Shown here piece by piece: positions 14,001-26,861 of a stretch of DNA of 64,000 nt (position 1 is its first letter; every line of letters begins with the position of its first letter). The DNA lies in the NCBI RefSeq assembly GCF_910592395.1, contig NC_088319.1, positions 15,562,001 through 15,626,000 on the forward strand, in the 5' to 3' direction. Below the pieces are notes generated by a model that had not been told where the DNA came from, did no database searches, and saw only the letters and a list, made by a program, of their open reading frames with translations. The position numbers were made by a program, and so were the translations under genes. Origin of the DNA: Lineus longissimus (Eukaryota > Nemertea > Pilidiophora > Heteronemertea > Lineidae).

Positions 14001-17000
14001 GCTTGGAGTTGCTCAAGACTAGCCTCTAATTCAGCGATGCGTGATTTCTCGGCGGCGACAACACCTTCTCTCTTTTCATCTTCGACCGATCGAATATCAT
14101 CGATGGCTTGGTTTAACTTCTCTTCCCCTGAAAAGTTGAAATGAGTGACCCTGTATATTCTATTCTTCTTTCCTGAGATCAAGTCAGGCTAGGCAGCCTA
14201 CGGTTAAACCCTCAAAACAAGACTGTTGATGTGACGATGACAATCGTTCGTCCAACTTACCCTCTAGCTTGGTTTTTTCTATAGCGTCCTTGATGCGGTC
14301 CTCCATCTCTTGACGGAGTCTCGCTGTATGTGCCTCCAACTCCTGTTGGTGATCCACCTTCAATGACGCCAATTCCTTCTGTAACTTGTCCATGGAGCCA
14401 GAGGATGCGTCTAACTTGGTGAACAAGTTGATGATGTGTTTAGCGGGATCTGGCAAGTAGAAGCACGAATATAAATCTTTTGAATTTTCACACACTGATG
14501 AAAAAGTTGAGCCAGATTATGGAAATACAGGCCTTAGTTCATTACAATATCATATGATTTGCTTGTGGAAACTTACTCTCTGACGAAAGTTTGACATTAA
14601 TGCCACATTTTTCTAAAGCGTCCTCCGTCTCCTGCTGCCATTCAAGTTCATGTTGGAGCATCGTCACGGCAACATCTCGAATGAACGCAACATTCTCCTC
14701 TGTCTGCACTGATTGGAGGAGAGAAATCTCCTGTTTCAAGTGACTCGAAAGGCGCCCATTGCTCTTCAATCGTTTCTGAAACAGGTGAAACATTATCAAA
14801 AAGATATTTAAAAGAACACATTCATTGTTAAACTCAAACTATCGCTATTGATCGAATTATATACCACAGGATATTGACAGACATTTTCATCTTTATGCTT
14901 CAAAAGCCTCCTTTTAAATTTGCAGCGGGGTCAAATTTTCATGAAATCAAAGATACCAACCTGTGATTCCAAAAGGCTATGTTTTATTTTGTTCAGTTTG
15001 TCCGTTATCTCCTTCTTACTGGCATTGGTAAGTTTGACGGCATCCTTCATGTCCAGGTTGTGACGGTGCAACTCCGTCCTCTCGTCGATGACTTTCTTAA
15101 GCATCGTGACGAGTTCGTCATCGCTGACCTCGTCATCGGGTGCCTTCACGCCAGGTGTCGAAAACGTCACCTGAATAATGCGATTTCGGAAACGCTCCAA
15201 CTGCAATAGAAAAAACACAATCATCAATATCTTCCCAACTTCAACTAAATAGTTATTACTAAAACTTTAGAGCATCACTATATATTAAATCTGCCCTGTC
15301 CCGCTGATATTTAACTTAGGACTGTCTTCAATTAAAGCATAAAATTGTTGTGCACAAGGATCAAGAATATGCAAGCTTAATCACGGCTAAGGCCCTTTGA
15401 CAGGGAATACCCAAATTTCTCCTAAACCATGACTCACCCTTCGCGAGGTCTGCTCCATATCAACCCTGACTGTCCTCTCAGTTCTCTGGAGGTTTGTGAG
15501 CTGCGACTTGGAGTTGTCCAGCTCTGCTTGGAGTTTCTTATAATTCTGAAAAGACAAATGAATTTCATAGGCTTAGTTGATGAGGATGTATTCCTTGTGA
15601 TCTCGGGCAAGTCACAATACTTTTGATAGCTGTTGGATCCTAAACTAAAAAGTTTGTGAATTTACTCTGTTTCATTTGGCAGCAGACTTTTCAAAGAGTA
15701 AAGCTATTATTCAATTTGTGTTTGCATTGCCATGGTAACTGACCTGTGCTTCTGCGTCCTGATCATTCTTCATCTTCTCCAATTCTTCTTTCAAAGCTTT
15801 AACATTTTCTGACGCTTCCTGAAGTTTATTCTCAGCAGACATAAATTTCTGAAAAGTGGTTGAAGACTTGTATAATGGGTGTTGAGAATGAATAGCTAAA
15901 TCATTATACTGATTGTCAATCAAATCGGTAACTCAGGTGGCATTTGTAAACAATAACATACGTCAGAGTCATGTCAGTCCGGAGGGCACCATATCAAGGA
16001 TACCGCTTCGTACTTTGTATTCAATTTTATCTCTGTAATCAGGACACCTCTCTTACAGTCAAGAGAATATTTGTCAGTCCCTTAGGGCATCTATGAAGTA
16101 TGAAACTTTTCTATACTGGTCCAAAATCATAGGCCAGGAAAAACAATACACATCAGCGTTTCTTGGGCTTTGACCAAATGATCAATTTCCTTTTCCAAAC
16201 TTACAGATCTGAGTGCAACAAGTTCTTTCACATTAGCATCGCGCTCCTCGTCTGCTTTCTTGTTGTCTTTTAACCTCGTGAACTGGAAGAAGAGAAGAAC
16301 ACCCATTGGGAATGCTGTCATGCTGTTATGAGGGCAGGGGTGGAAACACAACGGACCCAAGTGATGCAAGTGCTATAGGACTTAACCCCAACGTAACTGC
16401 TAACCCTCATTGAGCAACAAGGCCCCGCACATCCAGACTAGCGATAAATATCGGTGAAAGTCTGCCTTTGTTACGAGAGAAATGAAAGCTTCTCATCCCT
16501 ATCTTACCTTAGCATTCACTGCAGCCAACTGCACATCTTTTTCCTTTAATTCTTTCTTTAAATTTTCTATCTCTCTTGTCAGTCTACTGATGGTCGCATC
16601 CTAAACAAAAAAAATTACCGTCTCCTTAATATTTTAGTACACATGATTCTTCATGGAACAGAAGAACAAGTCTACTTCAACAGAAACCAAAATTATTGGT
16701 GACTGGCATGCTTATTAACAAAGGATAGATCAGAAAATGAATTGAAAAGAAAAGAAAAGTACATGTACGATGGTGAAATTCTGAAGTATACACTGCGAAA
16801 AGCAAGGTGCAGAGAGCAAGGTTTACATCTAGAAGTCAATCTGAATATAGCCTGTCCTTCTCGGATACACTGTAGCTAAATGTGTCCTCAAACAAGTCAC
16901 TTGACTGCGATTGCCATGTCTTTTAGATGAGATGAAAACCTTGGCAAGCTTACTTTATTTGACATATCGCGCTGCATCTGTGTGACGAGACCAGATGTGA

Positions 17001-20000
17001 TGCTCTTATCTTTTCTCGTCTTCTCCAACTCGCTACGGATGTCTGTGTTGGCCTGGACATGCTCATTCAGAGCAATACGCAGAGACGCCGGATTGTCAGT
17101 CGATTCACTGATTATATGCGCCTAGAGTGAATCAGAGTGGGAATGATAAGTGACAGTGAAAGTGAATTCTTCTTGGGAATAGAATAGAAATCAGTGATAT
17201 CAGTAGGTTTTGGGAGAATAACAAATCTGTGAATGTGTTTTTTGTAGTTGTTGGACATGGATGTGTGTTGTGCTCAGATTGTCCTTTCTAGGGGGGTGAT
17301 CAAACTCATGAACAAGGTTCACAGAAATATGTCATTTGAAATAGTTTGTGATTTTGGAAAGTGATTCTGTATGTACATGGAGTGACGAAGTTGCAAATAG
17401 AAGCACCATGTATTGTGAATTTCAAGATGTGAAATTAACTTATGGCATATTTACAAACCTCAAGCACATAAAATTGAACAACCAAGGATGATACATGTAA
17501 ACTAACAGACTCGACATCAAAAGCTGAAACCTACGAAACCTAAATCTCATATACTGCATCTGATGTTTTGTGTGACAACATAAAATATGTTTTATTGACA
17601 GTATAAACTGTTTTTTTTCACACATATTCATAGAGCTTTTTGAAACATAATGCCACATTGGTATAATAAAGGTACAACTTTACAAAAAGGTCTTTTAAGT
17701 CTATTCGTCTATGTAAGAGAGAAAATTTTTGAAAAAGCAAAATGAAATAACTTGGTTGTAGTGACATGTATGTGTTTGCTCAGTACACAAGTTTGACTTT
17801 GCATTGATCATGAAAATATATGTACAAGGACCTATGATGTAGGCCTAACAGTATATTGACTTCGAAGCAGGCATATAAAACACAAATGGTAGCATGAACT
17901 ACTGGCTATGCTTCTGTATAAGGACAAAGGACAAACAGGTATATGCACAAAGCGTTTCCACGACACTTAACAGGCTCTTCATGAAGCGGACTAGGGGTTT
18001 TTGGGTATTTTTTCCTGCACCCAAATCAGAAATAAATGGACAAAATTTGATACTAATACTAGATAGGAAAGAAATTCAATAGGTCAATTTTTTGTACAGG
18101 AATTTACTGTAAAAAATATTTTACACAGAACCCCTTTCTTTTGCAAAAAGTATATATTTCATTTGATTTGGCACGTTTTATGTATCGATACATTTCAGTG
18201 GCAAGATAATACAACAGGAACAGTTGGCTGTATAAAATGAAATAATCAATAGCCACAATAAGTTATCGTCACCTCGCAATTTTGCTACAATCAACAATCT
18301 GGCATGAAATTCTATTTTTAGAGCAATTAAAGACATTTAATTATTCTGACCAATTTGTTCCTATTGTAAAATCTTACCAGTTACAATTTCACTCCAAAAG
18401 CCATGCATAGAATAACAAAGCAGATTTGCATCGACCGCTATATCAAATTACCTCGTCCTCATATTCTGTAGTTAGACACATTGAAATCTGTAGGAAATGA
18501 ACGCAATCTAAAATAACGACTTTTATTCTGTTGCACTGCCTTAGTAGGAAGTCGCTGACTTTGAACTTCAACCTGCTGATGCACTCTTGTAATTAAGTCA
18601 ATCAGAAACATCACCACTGTGGACAGATTTAAATTCCGAAATCTCCACAGCACTGCCAATTGACTCAAATGGCTGATGCAAACTTAAAGGGAGACTACTG
18701 ACTAAGAATGTCGACTCAGCAGAAAAAAACATTTTAAGTTGAGTCAAATTTCAGTTAAGATTGGAATATCTCCCTCCTACCTGCTTTTTTAATTCGGCTG
18801 TCTTTGCATCAATCTCCCCCTGTAATTGGTTCACGCGACTCGCAAGGGCGCCATCTGTTGACGTCTCTACCAACCGACGCGTTCGGTTAAGTTCTTCTTT
18901 GAGTTGCGTGATCATTTCATCCTTACGCGAAGCTTCATTTTCGTACGAGGCCAAACGGTTGATTTCTTGGTTAAGTTGTAAAATCTTCTGCTCCTGAAAT
19001 CAGATTTATTGTTTATTGTTATTTTTCAACCTAACGTTTCGCAAATACAGAACCAAACGTGAATTTGTTTCATCTAAAAAAAGTTATATGAAAGAGTTCA
19101 ACAAGAGACATCTACATGTACATGTACATGTACATAAATGTGGTACTACATGCAGATGGTCATCAAATGTGTTATGAGATTGGTAGAAATCAATACTCCA
19201 TAATAACTGTTGAAGCAATTTCATCGAGAAGTCATGCATTCATGACGGTATTGATTTTCAGCCACCAAAGGGAAAAAGCAACATCTATTAATTGTTTACA
19301 CATATCGCCATGGCAACGGCAATATCCATAAAACAGTTTTTATTTATATACTGCCATGGTAAAGCTAAGAAATGAGTGGACAGCAGATGTGGTTGAGGCA
19401 ACAACTTGGTAAATATCAGGACCAAGGTAAAGTGCAGTACCCAAGACGAAAACATGCACAACATATTTTCATGCGTTAAACTATATACAAACTCATTGAT
19501 ATAAAAACTAGCAAGGACTGGTTAAAATAGGTCAATCCACCAAAATATATGTTTTGTAAGTCAGTTTTTAGGAATCTCTATTCAAAACAAAAACGTCATC
19601 ATAACTACGAAGATCTGTGGGATGATTATTTTAGATTTATTTACAATCTACCTGTGTTCATTTGTACTGTAATAATGGGCATATTTTGCTTAAAAGTCAC
19701 ACTGAAACTAAGAGGCAATGTACATTACATGTACATTTGTTAAGACAGATCTTTTAAACATGTAACCATTGATAAACTTAAAGGGTCACCTATAGCCAAA
19801 GGACTACAAGAATATTTTTGGAAACTTCGTCTTTTCATATCACAATGACACATTACACTCAAAATGCGGGACATCACAAACAGACGGGAACAAACAGGAC
19901 AAGACTTAACAAAACTCTGAAGGTGGTATGCATTCACATGCAATAGGTATTAAAGGTCTACACCGCTTGTTAAAGATTTTAAATTGAATTTGAAAATTTC

Positions 20001-22646
20001 CAATTTGGCAAATGCGTTACGGTACAGAATATAAATTTCAACGCTGCGGTTGACAGCTATTCAAATACTATACATATAAACTTTCAGCAAAGTTTCAGGC
20101 ATGGTAACAACACTACAGCATTGTGTATGATTGCCTTTCTACTTTCCTGACCACGATTAGATACAAACGGCCTACCCCTTTAAGAGAACTAAGAACTCAC
20201 CTTTTCAAAAAACTGGTTAAAAGAAAAAAAACAGGATAGTGTGTTAAGTGAGGATACTGGCAAGGTATAAAGTTGGAAGTTAACTCAATTCACATGAAAA
20301 CAATTAACAGAAATGGAAGTGAGGTTTTTAGCATAACAGGTACATTACCTGGCTTGGTGATCATAAAGAGACCTGGACTTTATTTTCAAAGGAAACGAGT
20401 CTGACCAGACTTGGTCTAAGAAAACAAACTCAACACGAAGATCGATGTTCTTCAGTAGTGGAGTTAGGTGATTTTCAGAATTTCAGGTCAGTTAAAAGCA
20501 AAAGTGTGGGGAGGATAGCAAACTAAACATACATAAGAATCAAAAATGTGAACTACCTTTTCTTGTAATAGGATGATTTCTGTGGTGGGTGAGTTCCCTT
20601 GGCTGTGGCTACGTGTAGTTCCTGTGTTGACCCATGCACCTGTCACACCTAAATTATATGAACGATTTCTTTATTACAATAAACGTGGCACAGTTGACAT
20701 AGAAATGTAAAGTTGCAGGAGCTAGTGTTTGAGTGGTTACAGAAAACAGACATAGACAATATAACAAGAGGCCAGGGGGCCTGGTGCTCAGCTGACACAT
20801 TTGAAGAAGTCGTCTTCACGGCCACACACGTCATCAAATTGACGAACTGCGCTCAGGAAGTAATAACTGATGTCAACTTAGAACTGTCACCAAACCTTTA
20901 AGTTTTTAACAAACTGAATAACTATTGGGTTCATCTTTCTTAACATTTTTCCAACTTTGTGTGAATATCTAATTACTTACTTCTTGGAGCAACTCCAGTG
21001 GGTGTTGCTGGCCCAGGTCGTCGCACACCAGCAGATCCCGCACTAAGGGGCCGCGACCTCATAGACGGCGGGGGATGTGGCATAGGAGGTTGAGAGACGG
21101 GAACCCAAGCTGACGATGCATTCTGCCCACGATACGATGACTGCGAGATTCCCGCCGACTGCTGGTAATCGGCAACTCTGTCTGGGATGACTGTGATTGG
21201 TTGAGTCCAGCTTGGTCTCGACTGAGATATGGGTGGACATGACACCTTAAAATAAAAGATTTCGATAAATGTGCGAATGAGAAAGAGAGAGTAGCCGTCA
21301 GTTTCTGACGGATCAAGAGTTCCACCATCTGACGTCGCGTACGAGAACGATGTGTGAGCTGATGTAAACGAACATTCAAATACTGTCATTGATCAATCTG
21401 AGATCCTCTCTGACTTCATTGCGCTGTGAACTGGTGACACTCTCCTTGGTCCGAAAGTGTCATTATCGTCCATTCCTTTTCACAAACTTTGAGACCACAT
21501 TGCACCTTTGTTGCCACCCCAAGTCAGCGTAGCCCAGCTTCAATGACAACGAGACAAGTAATTATTCTTACCATCTGTGGGATATCGATTTGGAGTTCAT
21601 ACGGCTGGCCGTTGTACCCAAAGCGGATGATATCTCCGGGTGCAAGCCGCACAGCCGCATTCTGGACACGACAGTCGTTCACGTACGTTCCTTGGGCCGA
21701 GTTGAGATCTTGGAGAACAAAACATCCTTCCTGTTCGCTTTGTTCGATGACAGCGTGCTGGATCTCTACACTGACGGACTGAAAGTAACATGTGTTCAAA
21801 AGAAGATATATGTTACTATGTTGATATGTAATGAATCAGTAACCAGCATGTTTTAATAGATGCTCACACACATGTTGAGTGTCAATCAAATGTTTCATTC
21901 CGAGGAGACCATTCAGTCACCAAATACCATGCCTCTCCATACCAATAACATAGAATTGTTATTCACGTTGCTACCCGGTATGTTTGATAATTGGCTAACT
22001 CAAACTTAGCATGCCCTACCGGCTAGGGTAAATGTGCTTATTTAGAAAACAGATCGAGTTTGAATAGCCTAAATAACGCATTCAAGGATTAGCATGATTT
22101 TAACCAGTCTGTGAAGGATTTTAAACTTTTGTTTGATTTGTTGATCTTAGGTTTGTGCGTTATGTAAGTATAGCAAAAGGAGTAATCTGGACTTGGAAGG
22201 TGAAAAAGCTAGTCAAAGATTTAGGCAGAATTTTTTATAGGCCTATACTGACACGACCGAGTGATACAAAAAATATGTGGGTATTAATAATATGTATTCA
22301 CAATTAGACAGATTAGTCTTTAGCCAGTGTTTGATCAAGACATTTAGTAAAGGGATGAACAACAAAGTCCCAAAATAAGTCAAACAAATCCATGGATATT
22401 TGTACCATTGGGAATTAGTACCATCATTACATGTCATAAAATATCTCCCAAGAGATCGTCTATTGTCATTGGTGAGGTATTCTGTTTTCTATTTGAGTTC
22501 CACCCATGAATTACACTCCCTGAGGACATTATGATGAGACTTACCTGTACAATAAGGTCACACCCCTCTCGACCAATTGTGGTCATCTTAGGGGCCGGGG
22601 CCAGCTGGTAAAGAGTACCATCTGGACTTCTTAAGAAACCCTTCAT
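8053..22646 (-). CDS. FHAD1: Forkhead-associated domain coiled-coil protein FHAD1, complete
   Basis: Twenty-six exons join in frame to 1381 residues (human FHAD1 is about 1400). Exons in coding order: 22646-22545, 21778-21572, 21245-20981, 20648-20557, 20212-20201, 18993-18781, 17121-16954, 16600-16508, 16282-16205, 15848-15744, 15545-15438, 15200-14961, 14775-14577, 14449-14261, 14127-14000, 13804-13477, 12222-12136, 11614-11390, 10843-10684, 10444-10312, 10206-10068, 9842-9607, 9389-9117, 8920-8807, 8652-8437, 8088-8053. Residues 1-103 form an FHA phosphopeptide-binding domain with [10 protein letters not shown], the SxxH element [10 protein letters not shown] and [11 protein letters not shown] Pro/Ser/Arg-rich linker follows, then about 1100 residues of coiled coil. 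The protein ends [11 protein letters not shown]. The ATG exon has an acceptor at 22680, so an upstream 5'UTR exon is expected. Molecular role is poorly known; a cytoskeletal or ciliary scaffold is inference. Confidence 0.93.
10501..10570. repeat. Dispersed repeat copy 1, in an FHAD1 intron
   Basis: The segment containing ttccttgtatctggtgtcta and cgccagggcaagagaagacc closely matches 43734-43812, where the same words occur with a few substitutions. The two copies share at least 70 bp. It has no coding content and looks like a SINE fragment. Confidence 0.6.
20201..20212 (-). other. FHAD1: 12-nt FHAD1 microexon (FFEK)
   Basis: Between the exons at 20648-20557 and 18993-18781 there is a 12-nt block coding FFEK, bounded by a pyrimidine-rich acceptor ending taaccag and a consensus donor gtgagt. 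Its length is a multiple of three and both neighbours are in phase 0, so the protein frame is kept whether it is included or skipped. Confidence 0.6.
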
Positions 22647-24860
22647 ATTTGAGGTTTTAACAAAAGATTTGGTGAGGTTCTGAAAAGACAGATATCAAAA
22701 TATAAGTTTACGTGTGCGAGAGTAACATTTTTCAGACAGAACTAGCCAGAATTGGTTTTACTTCAGACATTGTAGATCTGACGGCACTGTCTTGACAGTG
22801 AAAGTTAATGGTGTACTGTAATCGACAACAACTTATCAACCCCCGGGTATTTACTCTGCCTCTTTTCTCACTAGTGCCGTTTCTCTACCGGTACGGACAT
22901 GACCTCAGTCCTCATCTCTGGAAACTGACAGAGCTGTCTTCATATCATTATCACGGCACTATGCCTATGTAACACCATCTTCACCTCCACTACTCTCAGT
23001 GTCTAGGTCAGAGACCCTTTTACTCCGACTGATGCCTGATGGCCAGCAGTTCAACCAACAAGTGACCGCCAGGTCATGATTCTCCTAATTTACATTATAT
23101 TGTACACTACATATATAGCCTTTATAGGCCTACATGGTAAACAGGCTACACATGTGCATACAGTCTCGACACTACATCTTACAGTCTCCACAGACTTTTA
23201 AGAACAACACTAACCTCTTGCTTAGTCGAAACCACCAAAATTAACCTTACAAAGACTTCTGAGAAAAAAAACTTCCTAAGTTCCTTACCTAGAACAATTC
23301 TATATATTCTAATCGATGTTCTATTCCATATAAAATCTTAGAATTTAACGCCGAGAGTGAAATTTGTGCACATAAAATAGTGAAAATTTATAAAGCCATG
23401 TACAGTGCCATGTATTTGAATACAATGTACATGCTTACATGGTAACCAAACAAGCCGAACCTCAAACCTAGTGACTTTCATATAAATGCATTTTCTAGAA
23501 TTTATACTCATATAAATTATTTTTTTGAAAATAATTTCCCAAACTTAGCATAATTATAATAAAAAAATTCCGACTTTTGTTTAAAAATAGCAATATACAT
23601 TGTATTTTCTTGGATATTTACTGGACTTTCGTATTGAGGCTATGCAATTGGTTCTTGAAGCGGGAAATTTGAATTTCCATAGAGGTGAGGCTAGATCAAG
23701 AGTGTTTCAAGGAGGTGTGATGGCGGCATATGCTAAATTTAGAAAAGCACAATGGCCAAGTGTCAGATGGTCACGTGATGTCATGACCGGTGTAACAGTA
23801 ACAAATGCCCCCCTGAAAAAGTGTCCGGCCCTATTGTATTCTGCAATATGGTTCTATAGATAATCCATCTCAAAGCAGACTAAAGATGATAAGGCTTTTT
23901 AAAATTTTCAGTATTTATCATCGGTTTACAGCCTGATTTACTGGTCAAAACACGACATTCGGCAAGTTCCAGTAAATTGAAATATGGTCAGCCATCAACA
24001 TTAGGCATTCATCTCACTGTCAAGTCGCGAGTGCGAAACGACTGGGGGCGAAAAGGTCAGGGAGCGAAACAACCGCATACCATGGTGACGTCACCGACTA
24101 AACGAAATCAGCGCCTCTAGTGTCAAGATTGATCGCGTGTGCGTGCATACGTGAGACATGTCATGCATTATGTCATGCATGTGCGAGTGGCGGTTTTTTC
24201 AAATATATGTCAAAACTCAACGATTTTTGTTTACAATCAGGTAAGTCTTTTACTTAAGGTTGACGACTCCCGAATAATGTATTACACTAAGTTTACAGGT
24301 TATCAACTAGATGGTTTTCCTGAAATTGAGGCACCCTGTAGCTGGTGACGTGTAGGCCCGTGTAGGGCTACTGTTGTACACTCAATTCAGTAGTGTCACT
24401 CACTCGGTGCTCACACTGTCACCTGTGTCGGTGTGTGTGTTATGTGTGAATTAACAATCTCCCGATCTTCGGTCCGTACAATGTCGAAAATTACATACAG
24501 TAGCCTGAGTAGGCCTACACCCGTTGAATTTCTCACATACAGTCCCTCCAGGCCTACTACAATCCATGAGTTTGATCGTCCACACATGCACACTGATCCA
24601 GTGTAGCCTACTAATAGGCCCTAGGCCTAGTCATAGTGCGCTGCTTGTAACATGGATGTAAAGCCTCCTTGTTAATGTTATGTTTCGATAGATAAAAGAC
24701 AGTTTAAGGATGTCGTGCATGTGTGATATAGTTTTCACAACAGCAACACTGTTAAATGTTTTTGTGTCAAACAGATGCGTAAAGATATAGATTTTAATGA
24801 TGAATGGCGCAGTCACGAGTGTCCAGTGTTGCCGTGATCAGGTGACAGCACGACTGATCA
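22647..24860. other. FHAD1 5' region, no gene seen
   Basis: Bases 22647-22680 are 5'UTR joined to the first coding exon (minus-strand acceptor ctgtcttttcag). Beyond that the sequence is AT-rich, with no frame that I can support. One or more FHAD1 noncoding exons and its promoter should lie here. Confidence 0.5.
24076..24093 (-). promoter_or_regulatory. X-box-like and CRE motifs, candidate FHAD1 promoter element
   Basis: On the minus strand GTCACCATGGTATG has a perfect left half and a partial right half of an RFX X-box (GTNRCC-N2-GGYAAC). It overlaps TGACGTCA, a palindromic cAMP response element at 24086-24093. The pair lies about 1.4 kb upstream of the FHAD1 start codon, in the interval where its promoter is expected. 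The functional claim is inference. Confidence 0.3.
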
Positions 24861-24877
24861 CAGTGCCAATTCGCCTC

Positions 24878-25202
24878 AGGTCTCGTTAGGGAGTCTTCCC
24901 TGAATGTACGCGTATGTGCTAAAAGTCTGACTGGATTCGCTATAAATAGGACACCTCTGAGGCTCCGTTGTCATGAGTTACCAAATTTGATGAAAAGGGG
25001 CCGAGTTTCACTGTTGTTTCGAACGGCGCTCTGTTCACCAACATTGCGTATTTCATAATCATATAGATATTTGTTGGAAATTATTCCTAGCTAAGTCATG
25101 TTTAAGTTGAAATTAATTGTTTCTGAGCTCATGAAAATGTTGTCAATCCATCTTAAGGGTTCTTTCCTGAATTTACGCAATGATGACGTGCCCTCTTAAT
25201 AC
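24878..25202. repeat. Diverged relatives of the 1.06-kb satellite
   Basis: ggtctcgttagggagtcttc at 24880 and cctgaatgtacgcg just after it match ggtctcgttagggagttttt and cccaaatgtacgcg in every satellite unit at 38.3-41.4 kb. A second stretch at about 25155-25200 repeats the adjoining satellite word cgcaatgatgacgtgccctc. The satellite therefore derives from, or contains, an older dispersed element. Confidence 0.6.
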
Positions 25203-26026
25203 TTTGGTCTGAGTGCTTGGTACTGCGACTGGTCTATAATAGCATTCTCTACGGTATGAACTCTAAGGGTGTATTCAACTTCTCGTTCTCAAATCTGTAT
25301 GTGATGAAATTCCTCGTCCATGAAACTACAGGACTTTTATGGGTTTTTTATTCCAAATTCACCAGAATTCGAAAAGTTGGTATCCACCAAGTTCACCATT
25401 ATGACTTTTTTCTACCAGTTTTCATTGCAAGATCTGTTTTAGGAAAAACTACGATTTCTATTAGACCCAATCCACAATAATCAAAAAGGTTATTTATTCA
25501 TGGCTTATGGCCAATCTCATTACCAATCTGGCTTCACGGCCTATTAGTGTATTACATCTGACACCTTTGTTTGGTTATCTAAGGCAACAACAGACTCAGT
25601 CAACCTTGAAGGAAAGTTTGCGTGTGTTACATAAAACCACTACCTGTCACATTTTATACCTTCCAATGCTTGGTTCAAGCATGCAGTGCAAGCAGAATAT
25701 TCTTTCTGGCAGGGTGTGCACACTTTGACTCATTTCAACATTATGAAATAGCCAAATTACATGTGTTCAGCATCAATGTTCCAAAAGGTGGGTGTCACCT
25801 ACTAAATCTTGGCATTATATCGTTTTACAGGCAAAAGGGATTTTGGAAGAGAGCCCAACTTTCCTTTGATTATTTTTTTGTGGAAAATATGTATTTTTAG
25901 GAGTCATTGCATGAGAGAATCAGGCAAAATCTGGTACTTTCATTGGATCTGGCTGAAAGTTGCTTTTTTCATGACATCTTGTAGAATTGATGATATTATG
26001 TATCTGTTTCAATTTCTCATTCCAGA

Positions 26027-26356
26027 TGCTAAAAACCCTCTCCGCGATTGCAACTGAAGAATCTTGTATGATTTGCAAGGGTATGTATATCAGCACGACG
26101 ATGGATCATGCCATGACCGAGCTCACATTTATTTCCATAATAAGGTCAACCTCTGCCAAAGGAAAGCAAATCATGTGAAAAATTGAGATTCAACCATAAT
26201 TTTTCGGCATTTAGTATAATGACTGCTGAGTACTAATACAAATACAAGCAGAAATGCTGTAATTTTATTACACATTTGTGCCAATTTATCATTTCAGATG
26301 ACATAACCTTGTCCGCAATTGCATTCGAAGATTCTTGTTTGATTTCCAAGAAGAAG
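26027..26356 (+). other. Two similar exon-like segments (possible gene relic)
   Basis: Segment 1 (about 26027-26081) follows a cattccag acceptor and ends before gtatgt. Segment 2 (about 26298-26355) follows catttcag and ends before gtaggt. They read TLSAIATEESCMICK and TLSAIAFEDSCLISK. Their starts differ by one base, so they could not be used in the same phase. I see no other exons of such a gene nearby. I do not recognise the peptide. Confidence 0.3.
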
Positions 26357-26826
26357 GGTAGGTATAGTATCTGGTTATGACTCGTCTGCCTTGTCAATAG
26401 AGGTGCCACTGTCAAATCTGTGTTATTGTTGGTAAAATAAACTTGTAACTTGACTCCCACAGATCCTCAAGGCAGTGAAAATATTCCAGACTTATAATCG
26501 GCGAGTTATATGGAAAAAGGCTGAAACAATTTATTTTGGCATGAAGAATACAAATTACGAAACACTTTCTAACTGCTATCGCCATTGCAACTTTATTATG
26601 TGCACTCTCCTAACTGATCAAAGATATCAAAACTTTCAACATATCCATAATTTGAATTTCAAAATGAAAGATTTTTATACCAAGAAATGTTTATAAAATG
26701 CCGTAATAAATTCGGTACAAATTTTTCCATATCATGTTTTGGTCATGTAATTAAAAATGAATTGACAGTGACACTTCTCTCTCCAAATCAGGCGGGTTAT
26801 TCAAAAGTTGTAACCATAGTAAGATG

Positions 26827-26829
<3 letters not shown>

Positions 26830-26858
<29 letters not shown>
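26830..26858. repeat. (TG)n microsatellite
   Basis: About fourteen uninterrupted TG dinucleotides, followed by a run of Gs at 26897-26912. Confidence 0.95.

Positions 26859-26861
<3 letters not shown>

Noticed and set aside
16127-16205. Longer reading of the FHAD1 exon at 16282-16205
   Set aside because: The frame stays open past 16205, but the consensus gtaagt donor there joins in phase to the next exon; the downstream donor is poor.
25217-25480. 87-codon frame in the gene-free interval
   Set aside because: AT-rich hydrophobic translation without conserved pattern or splice partner.
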